A DNA stretch of 64,000 bases from Clostridiaceae bacterium. Lineage in GTDB: Bacteria; Bacillota; Clostridia; Oscillospirales; Acutalibacteraceae. Location: positions 56,568-120,567 of the forward strand of contig JAEERC010000051.1 in assembly GCA_016285645.1 (NCBI GenBank), in the 5' to 3' direction. Below, one piece after another: positions 58,297 to 64,000 of the stretch. How positions within the stretch are numbered: position 1 is the first letter of the stretch; every line of letters starts with the position of its first letter. Both the position numbers and the translations under genes were made by a program. The notes under the pieces were generated by a model. It worked only from the letters and a program-made list of their open reading frames with translations. It did no database searches and was not told the DNA's origin.

Positions 58297-59271
58297 ATGA
58301 AACTGAAAAAAATAATATGCATTCTCTCAGCCGTGCTGGTTCTGCTGATACCATTTGTCGCAGCCCGCGCGGATTTCGGCGATTACGGCGGAGACTCCGA
58401 TTACGGCGGAAGTTATGATTACGGCGGAAGCTATGACAGCGGAGGATATGATTACGGCGGCTCCGATGACAGTTACGGCAGCGGCGGCACATATGTCATT
58501 CCCTTCTACGGCGGTTCGGGCGGCGACGGCGGAAGCTACAGCGGCGGCTCCGGCGGCTCGGGAAGCGGACTGCTCGGCATCATCCTTGTCGCGGTGATTA
58601 TTCTTGTTATCGTCTACCTCATCACAAGGAAGAAAACTCCCTCCGTGCCTGTTGTTCAGGGCGGCGGAGCGATGGCTACCGACCCCTCGACTCTCAGACC
58701 GGTTGATGAATACCTCAAGGAGGATCCCTCCTTCAATGAGGCGCAGTTCACCGAAAAACTCTCGAATATGTATGTCAGGTTCCAGAACGCCTGGACGGAC
58801 AAGAACATGGAGGATGTGCGCCCCTATCTGACGGACGCTTTCTACACCCAGCTTGACCGTCAGCTTGACAACTACCGCAGAGACAAGCGCACAAACCGCG
58901 TTGACCGCATAGCCGTGCTCGATGTAAATCTTGTGGGCTGGAAGCAGGAATACGGCAACGATGTTATGATAGCAAAACTCAAAACGAGAATTGTTGACTA
59001 TGTTGTTGACGATCTGTCCGGCAACATTGTCCGCGGCTCGGACAGTGTTGAAAAGTTTATGGAATACGAATGGCAGCTTGTCCGCACAACGGGTCTCTCC
59101 ACTCAGGAGAGCAGCGGCACAACCGTTCAGGTCTGCCCGAACTGCGGCGCGCATATCGACATAAACCATTCCGCGAAATGCGAATACTGCGGCTCGATTC
59201 TCACAACCGACACCTTCGACTGGGCGGTGAGCACAATCAAGGGTCTCTCACAGCGCACCGCGACCCGATAA
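58297..59271 (+). CDS. Tim44-like-domain protein with Gly/Ser/Tyr-rich N-terminus and C-terminal zinc ribbon
   Basis: Signal/TM, DYGGSYDYGGSYDSGGYDYGG tract, TM, VRFQNAWTDKNMEDVRPYLTDAFYTQLDRQL, CPNCGAHIDINHSAKCEYCGS. Confidence 0.75.
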   Translation: MKLKKIICILSAVLVLLIPFVAARADFGDYGGDSDYGGSYDYGGSYDSGGYDYGGSDDSYGSGGTYVIPFYGGSGGDGGSYSGGSGGSGSGLLGIILVAVIILVIVYLITRKKTPSVPVVQGGGAMATDPSTLRPVDEYLKEDPSFNEAQFTEKLSNMYVRFQNAWTDKNMEDVRPYLTDAFYTQLDRQLDNYRRDKRTNRVDRIAVLDVNLVGWKQEYGNDVMIAKLKTRIVDYVVDDLSGNIVRGSDSVEKFMEYEWQLVRTTGLSTQESSGTTVQVCPNCGAHIDINHSAKCEYCGSILTTDTFDWAVSTIKGLSQRTATR

Positions 59272-59430
59272 TTTCACAAAAGAATATTAACCGACCGGGC
59301 TTCCGATTTTTTTCGGGAGCCCGGAAAATTTTTTGCGCTATATTTTGTTTAAAGCGGGTCAATTTCAGAGGGGGACCGCACAATATCTTGCATATATTGT
59401 TTTATATATATAATTTTTAAAAATTTTTTC

Positions 59431-59459
59431 TTGACAGCGGCGCCGAAATGTAGGATAAT
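59431..59459 (+). promoter_or_regulatory. Sigma-A-like promoter for pilB operon
   Basis: TTGACA (59431-59436)-17 nt-GATAAT (59454-59459). Confidence 0.65.
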
Positions 59460-59504
59460 AAGATTGAACTATAGCATAAAATACGCTTATTGCACCTAAA
59501 TATA

Positions 59505-59564
59505 TTCGCTGATTGCGAAACCCGTGCAGTCGGGTCAGGCGGCTTAAAAGGTCAGCAGGCCGCC
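59505..59564 (+). ncRNA. Candidate structured 5' leader: three consecutive hairpins upstream of pilB
   Basis: TTCGC-tgatt-GCGAA; ACCCG-tgcagt-CGGGT; GGCGGC-15 nt-GCCGCC. Confidence 0.55.
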
Positions 59565-59582
59565 CGCAAGGAAGGAAAGAGA

Positions 59583-61286
59583 ATGACTTTTAACAGAGAC
59601 GGCAATAACTTAGGCGATATACTCCTTGCCAATGGTAAGGTTACGCAGGAAAAACTCCAGCAGGCCTATGAAGAAAGCCAGAAGACAGGTAAAAATTTAA
59701 GCGAGTGTCTGCGCGACTTGAAACTGTGCGATGACGAATCCATCGCCAGGGCGCAGGGCGAACTGCTTGACGTGCCCTACATAAGTCTGAGAGCGGTAAC
59801 AATCCCGCCCGAGATTATCAGGATGATAAACGGCCGTGTTCTCAGGCAGCACAACGCAGCCCCGGTCGAATTCCTCGACGGCAACACGGACATCCTCGTT
59901 GTAGCTCTCGCAAACCCGCTCGATATGGTCGCGATAGACGACCTTACAATGATAACGAGCTGCCAGATTGAGCCGAGAATCTCAACGGCAACCGAAATCA
60001 ACGCCCTTCTCGATAAATACTACGGCACCGAAGAAGCGATGTCCGCGGCCGAAGCGTTCACCAAGGACCGCGAGAGGCAGAAGGCGGCGTTCGCCAACGA
60101 AGAGGAAGAGGAAGAAGTCGACCTCCAGTCGGCTCCCATCGTACAGCTTGTCAAATCAATCATTGAGCAGGCGGTACGTTCCAGAGCCAGCGATATTCAT
60201 ATAGACGCTCACGAGACACAGGTTGTTGTCCGTTTCCGTATAGACGGCGTTCTCAAAAACGTCATGTCGTACGACATTGAGCTTTTACCCGTTATTATCA
60301 CGCGTATCAAGATCATCGGCGGTATGGATATTTCCGAAAAGCGCCGCGCGCAGGACGGCCGTATCACCATCTACGTCGATCACCTCGAATATGACCTTCG
60401 TGTATCCATACTTCCCACATCATACGGCGAGAAGGTCGTTATGCGTATTGCCTCCACCGTAGGCCTTACCAAAACAAAGGCACAGCTCGGTATGAAAGAG
60501 GCGGAGCTCAAGCGCTTCGAGCACATACTCTCAAACCCGAACGGCATTATTCTTGTTACAGGTCCCACCGGTTCAGGTAAATCGACAACCCTTTACACGG
60601 CTCTTTCGGAGCTCAACGACGAAACGGTTAACATCATCACCGTTGAAGACCCTGTCGAAGCTAACATCTCCGGTCTTAACCAGGTTCAGGTTAACCCGAA
60701 GGCGGGTCTTACCTTCGCGTCAGCCCTCCGCGCCATCCTCCGTCAGGACCCTGATATTATCATGATCGGTGAAATTCGAGACTATGAAACGGCTTCAATA
60801 GCGGTTCAGGCGTCAATCACCGGCCACTTGGTTGTAAGCACGCTTCATACAAACTCCTCGGCGGCAACCATCACCCGTCTTCTGGATATGGGCGTTGAAT
60901 CCTACCTTATAGCGGACTCCGTCGTGGGCGTTATAGCCCAGCGACTTGTGCGTAAACTCTGCCAGCACTGCAAAAAGGGCAGGGACGCGACCGATGAGGA
61001 AAAGCGAATTCTCGGCATTCCCGTTTACAAGCCCTTCACCATATACGACCCCGCCGGCTGCCCGATGTGCAGCGACACGGGCTTCTACGGCCGAACCGGT
61101 GTTTATGAAATAATGGAAATCACACCGGAACTCAAGCGACTCATCACGGCAAAATCCAACACGGAGGAAATCAAAAACGCCGCCCTTAAAGACGGCATGA
61201 ACACCCTTCGTATGAGCGCCGCGCAGTATGTTCTTGAGGGCGTAACCACAATTACCGAAATGCTCAAGGTTTCCTACGAAACCTAA
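59583..61286 (+). CDS. pilB: Type IV pilus / type II secretion assembly ATPase (PilB/GspE)
   Basis: GTTP-type Walker A VTGPTGSGKSTTLYTALSELN, DPDIIMIGEIRDYETASIAVQA, CxxC zinc site CQHCKKG...CPMCSDTG. Confidence 0.95.
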   Translation: MTFNRDGNNLGDILLANGKVTQEKLQQAYEESQKTGKNLSECLRDLKLCDDESIARAQGELLDVPYISLRAVTIPPEIIRMINGRVLRQHNAAPVEFLDGNTDILVVALANPLDMVAIDDLTMITSCQIEPRISTATEINALLDKYYGTEEAMSAAEAFTKDRERQKAAFANEEEEEEVDLQSAPIVQLVKSIIEQAVRSRASDIHIDAHETQVVVRFRIDGVLKNVMSYDIELLPVIITRIKIIGGMDISEKRRAQDGRITIYVDHLEYDLRVSILPTSYGEKVVMRIASTVGLTKTKAQLGMKEAELKRFEHILSNPNGIILVTGPTGSGKSTTLYTALSELNDETVNIITVEDPVEANISGLNQVQVNPKAGLTFASALRAILRQDPDIIMIGEIRDYETASIAVQASITGHLVVSTLHTNSSAATITRLLDMGVESYLIADSVVGVIAQRLVRKLCQHCKKGRDATDEEKRILGIPVYKPFTIYDPAGCPMCSDTGFYGRTGVYEIMEITPELKRLITAKSNTEEIKNAALKDGMNTLRMSAAQYVLEGVTTITEMLKVSYET

Positions 61287-61408
61287 GCGTTTTACGGTAT
61301 TCCCCGCAAAATCACAGGCGGCGGACCGCCGCCCGCAAAACAGGGCTCGCCCTGTATAATGATTTTTAATGTTATAAACTTTTTAATTTTAAGAAAAGAG
61401 ACAGACAG

Positions 61409-62464
61409 ATGTTAAAATTTGCAGACTGTGTTCGTAAATGCGCCGAAGTCGGAGCGTCCGACCTTCATATATGCGCGGGCTATCCCCCTTCAATGAGGCA
61501 CAACGGCTCGCTTGAGGCAATTGACTTTGAAGAGCCGCTGACCCCGGCGGAATGTACCTCGCTCGCCTACGAAATTCTCAATCCCATTCAGATTGACACG
61601 CTTAAAAAAGAGGGCGAAATAGACTTTGCTTTCACGGTTGATAACACCCGTCTGAGAATAAATGTTTACCAGCAGTCGGGCACCACGGCAATCGCCGCCC
61701 GTCTTCTCAGAAACGAGATTCCCTCGATTGAGGATCTTGAGCTTCCCGAAGCGCTCACCAATTTAAGGCACAAAAGGCACGGTCTGATTCTTGTTACCGG
61801 CATCACCGGCTCGGGCAAATCGACTACTCTTGCCGCTCTTGTGCAGCTTATAAACAAGAATTTCAGCAACCATATAATCACAATCGAAGAACCTATTGAG
61901 TATGTTTACCCCAAGGGCAAGGCGATCATCAATCAGCGTGAAATAGGAACGGACTGCAAGAGCTTCGCGAACGCTCTGAGAGCCGCCCTCCGTGAAGACC
62001 CGGACGTCATTCTCGTCGGCGAAATGCGAGACAATGAAACAATCGCGACCGCCCTTTCCGCGGCTGAAACCGGCCACCTTGTGCTTTCAACGCTTCATAC
62101 AATCGACGTTGCCGGCGCGGTTGACCGTATGATTGACTCCTTCCCCGCCCACCAGCAGTCACAGATCCGTACCCAGATAGCCGACGTTCTCGAGTGTGTG
62201 GTTTCGCAGCAGTTAATCCCGAGAATCGACAAGGACGGCCGCGTGGTTGCCACCGAGCTTATGCTCTGCAACTCCGCAATCCGCGCCCACATCCGCGAGG
62301 CGAAAACCTTCCAGATTCCCAACACCATTTCCACCTCGCGTAAGCAGGGCATGATGCTTATGGACGACTGCATTTATGAGCTTTATGTCCGCGGCAAAAT
62401 TTCCGGCGCCAGCGCCGTGACCTTCGCGCACGACCGCGAAGCGATGAGCAAAAAGGTAATTTAA
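61409..62464 (+). CDS. pilT: Type IV pilus retraction ATPase PilT
   Basis: GASDLHICAGYPPSMRHNG, VTGITGSGKSTTLAALVQLIN, REDPDVILVGEMRDNETIATALSAAETGHLVLSTLHT. Confidence 0.96.
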   Translation: MLKFADCVRKCAEVGASDLHICAGYPPSMRHNGSLEAIDFEEPLTPAECTSLAYEILNPIQIDTLKKEGEIDFAFTVDNTRLRINVYQQSGTTAIAARLLRNEIPSIEDLELPEALTNLRHKRHGLILVTGITGSGKSTTLAALVQLINKNFSNHIITIEEPIEYVYPKGKAIINQREIGTDCKSFANALRAALREDPDVILVGEMRDNETIATALSAAETGHLVLSTLHTIDVAGAVDRMIDSFPAHQQSQIRTQIADVLECVVSQQLIPRIDKDGRVVATELMLCNSAIRAHIREAKTFQIPNTISTSRKQGMMLMDDCIYELYVRGKISGASAVTFAHDREAMSKKVI

Positions 62465-62520
62465 GTCAGGTTAAATATATCAGAACAAAAAAATGATTTC
62501 ACAGCAAAGGGGAGTATTTT

Positions 62521-63735
62521 ATGGCAAAATTCAACTATGTCGCAATGGACGCCGCCGGCAAAGAGCAAAAGGGTACCATTGAGGCAAACGACCGCGAAGA
62601 GGCCCAGGCGTTAATCAGGGCAAAGGGTCTTACCACACTCAATATTGAAGGCGCGAACGCCCTCAACTCCAGCGTTGAACTCTCGTTCCTTGAAAAAAAA
62701 CCGAAGCCCAGGGAGATGTCCGTTTTCTGTAACCAGATGGTCAGTGTTCTCTCGGCGGGCGTAGGTATGGCGGACGCTCTGAGCATGATAGGTGAGCAGA
62801 CCGCCAACAAAAAGCTTAAAAATGCAATCCTCGGCTGCTGCAAGGGCATTCAGGCGGGCGACACCATGGCGGACTGTATGAAACAGTATGAAGTTTTCCC
62901 CGAGGTTTTCGCGACAATGGTCGCCGCCGGTGAGGAGACGGGCTCGCTTGAAACCTCCTTCTCCCGTATGAGCGAGCGTTTTGAAAAAGACGCGGCTTTG
63001 AAAGGTATGATTAAGAGCGCCATGATGTATCCCATCATCCTTTTGCTTATCACCGTTGCCGTTGTTATCATAATGCTCAACTTCGTTGTTCCGAAATTTC
63101 AGGACACTCTGCAGACCTTAGGCACCGACCTTCCCGCTCTTACAAAAGCGGTTATTGCTCTTTCAGATTTCACAAAACAGAATTTCCTTATTATCGCTAT
63201 TGTTGTTGTCGGCGCTATTGTCGGTATCATTTTCTTCAAAAAATCCGATTTCGGCAAACATTTTATTGACAATCTGTTGTTAAAAATGCCGGTTGTAAAA
63301 AACTTTATAACTTATACCGCCTGCGCAAACCTTGCCAGAACTCTCGCTACCGTGCTTTCCTCAGGCGTTCAGCTTGTTGAGGGTCTCGGCATTGCGGCAG
63401 ATACAATGACAAATGTCTTCTTCAAAGAAGCTGTTTATCAGGCAAAGAGCGAAGTCGAGGTCGGCACTACTCTTGCCGACGCCCTCGATCATACCAGGCT
63501 TTTTCCGCCTCTTCTTACGAATATGACCAAAATCGGTGAGGAAACAGGTAATCTTACCTCTTTGCTGGATCGTGTTGCCGCCTTCTATGATGACGAGGTT
63601 GCCGAATCAACAAAAGCGCTGACCGGTATGCTTGAGCCCCTGGTTATCATCCTTATGGCGGGTATTGTCGGCACCATAATCCTCGCGGTTATGCTTCCCA
63701 TGGCAAGTATGTACACCGCTATGGACAACCTTTAA
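62521..63735 (+). CDS. pilC: Type IV pilus inner-membrane platform protein PilC (GspF)
   Basis: FNYVAMDAAGKEQKGTIEA, EMSVFCNQMVSVLSAGVGMADAL, TACANLARTLATVLSSGVQLVEGL, GEETGNLTSLLDRVAAFYDDEV. Confidence 0.95.
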   Translation: MAKFNYVAMDAAGKEQKGTIEANDREEAQALIRAKGLTTLNIEGANALNSSVELSFLEKKPKPREMSVFCNQMVSVLSAGVGMADALSMIGEQTANKKLKNAILGCCKGIQAGDTMADCMKQYEVFPEVFATMVAAGEETGSLETSFSRMSERFEKDAALKGMIKSAMMYPIILLLITVAVVIIMLNFVVPKFQDTLQTLGTDLPALTKAVIALSDFTKQNFLIIAIVVVGAIVGIIFFKKSDFGKHFIDNLLLKMPVVKNFITYTACANLARTLATVLSSGVQLVEGLGIAADTMTNVFFKEAVYQAKSEVEVGTTLADALDHTRLFPPLLTNMTKIGEETGNLTSLLDRVAAFYDDEVAESTKALTGMLEPLVIILMAGIVGTIILAVMLPMASMYTAMDNL

Positions 63736-63867
63736 TAACAATGAGCAATCAGCAAGGAGTAGTGAGCGCTGATTGCATCATGTAGTTTGAAAATATTAGA
63801 TTTTTCATGTTTTCTTAAAAAATCTTAGTCTATAAAAGAGTTTTATCGAAGTTTATTTCCGTCGTGG

Positions 63868-63918
63868 CCTCCTCCTCTGGGGGAGGTGGCACGGCGTAAG
63901 CCGTGACGGAAGGAGTCC
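63868..63918. repeat. Dispersed repeat copy 2 (related to ~24047-24112)
   Basis: CCGTCGTGGCCTCCTCCTCTGGGGGAGGTGGCACGGCGTAAGCCGTGACGGAAGGAGT. Confidence 0.75.
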
Positions 63919-63920
63919 GT

Positions 63921-64000
63921 ATGAATTTAAAATATAACGGAAGCCTGAATGAGAAAGCAAAGGATCTCCGTAAAAACGCGACTCCGTGGGAAAACAAACT
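63921..64000 (+). CDS. DUF559-like protein N-terminus, partial, runs off right edge
   Basis: MNLKYNGSLNEKAKDLRKNATPWENK..., resembling the DUF559 start (A..LRKN.TP.E.KL); RBS GGAAGGAG comes from the adjacent repeat. Confidence 0.65.
   Translation, partial: MNLKYNGSLNEKAKDLRKNATPWENK

Noticed and set aside
59505-59564. c-di-GMP-I (GEMM) riboswitch upstream of pilB
   Set aside because: The conserved core and tetraloop/receptor strings could not be recognised. Kept only as a structured leader candidate.

Overview
Chromosomal window, apparently from an uncultured-type Clostridia/Oscillospiraceae-like Firmicute. It has moderately high GC, Shine-Dalgarno starts, and Firmicutes-type RicT, DarA and XRE genes. 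Taxonomy is inference. Most of the window is housekeeping or metabolic: glyA, rpsO, pnp, mfd, argG/argH, trpS, ricT-holB-darA, a queG-like gene, citrate synthase, alr, asnA and pilB-pilT-pilC. Mixed in are carbohydrate-active genes (DUF4838-like, GH28, GH36), transporters, three metallophosphoesterases and a rich set of poorly characterised secreted or surface proteins. Four genes are absent from the ORF track and were read directly: a DUF4838-like CDS running off the left edge, a 56-aa membrane protein, a 56-aa ferredoxin, and the start of a DUF559-like gene at the right edge. The least ordinary signals are: (1) a tandem family of SH3b-like surface proteins with one shared C-terminal TM anchor, including a 60-aa anchor-only member; (2) a convergent pair of secreted proteins with NC-x-x-FA / PH-x-F signatures suggesting a permuted papain-like fold; (3) a four-gene overlapping operon with twin FAD oxidoreductases; (4) a four-copy ~86-bp intergenic tandem repeat; (5) three different hairpins sharing the tail CTACG, plus a dispersed GGAGGTGGCAC...GACGGAAGGAGT repeat that supplies the RBS of a DUF559-like gene; (6) candidate structured RNAs upstream of pnp, asnA and pilB; (7) strongly symmetric operators at the XRE locus and at alr. 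No CRISPR array, tRNA or rRNA was recognised. All family calls are by eye, with no database search.
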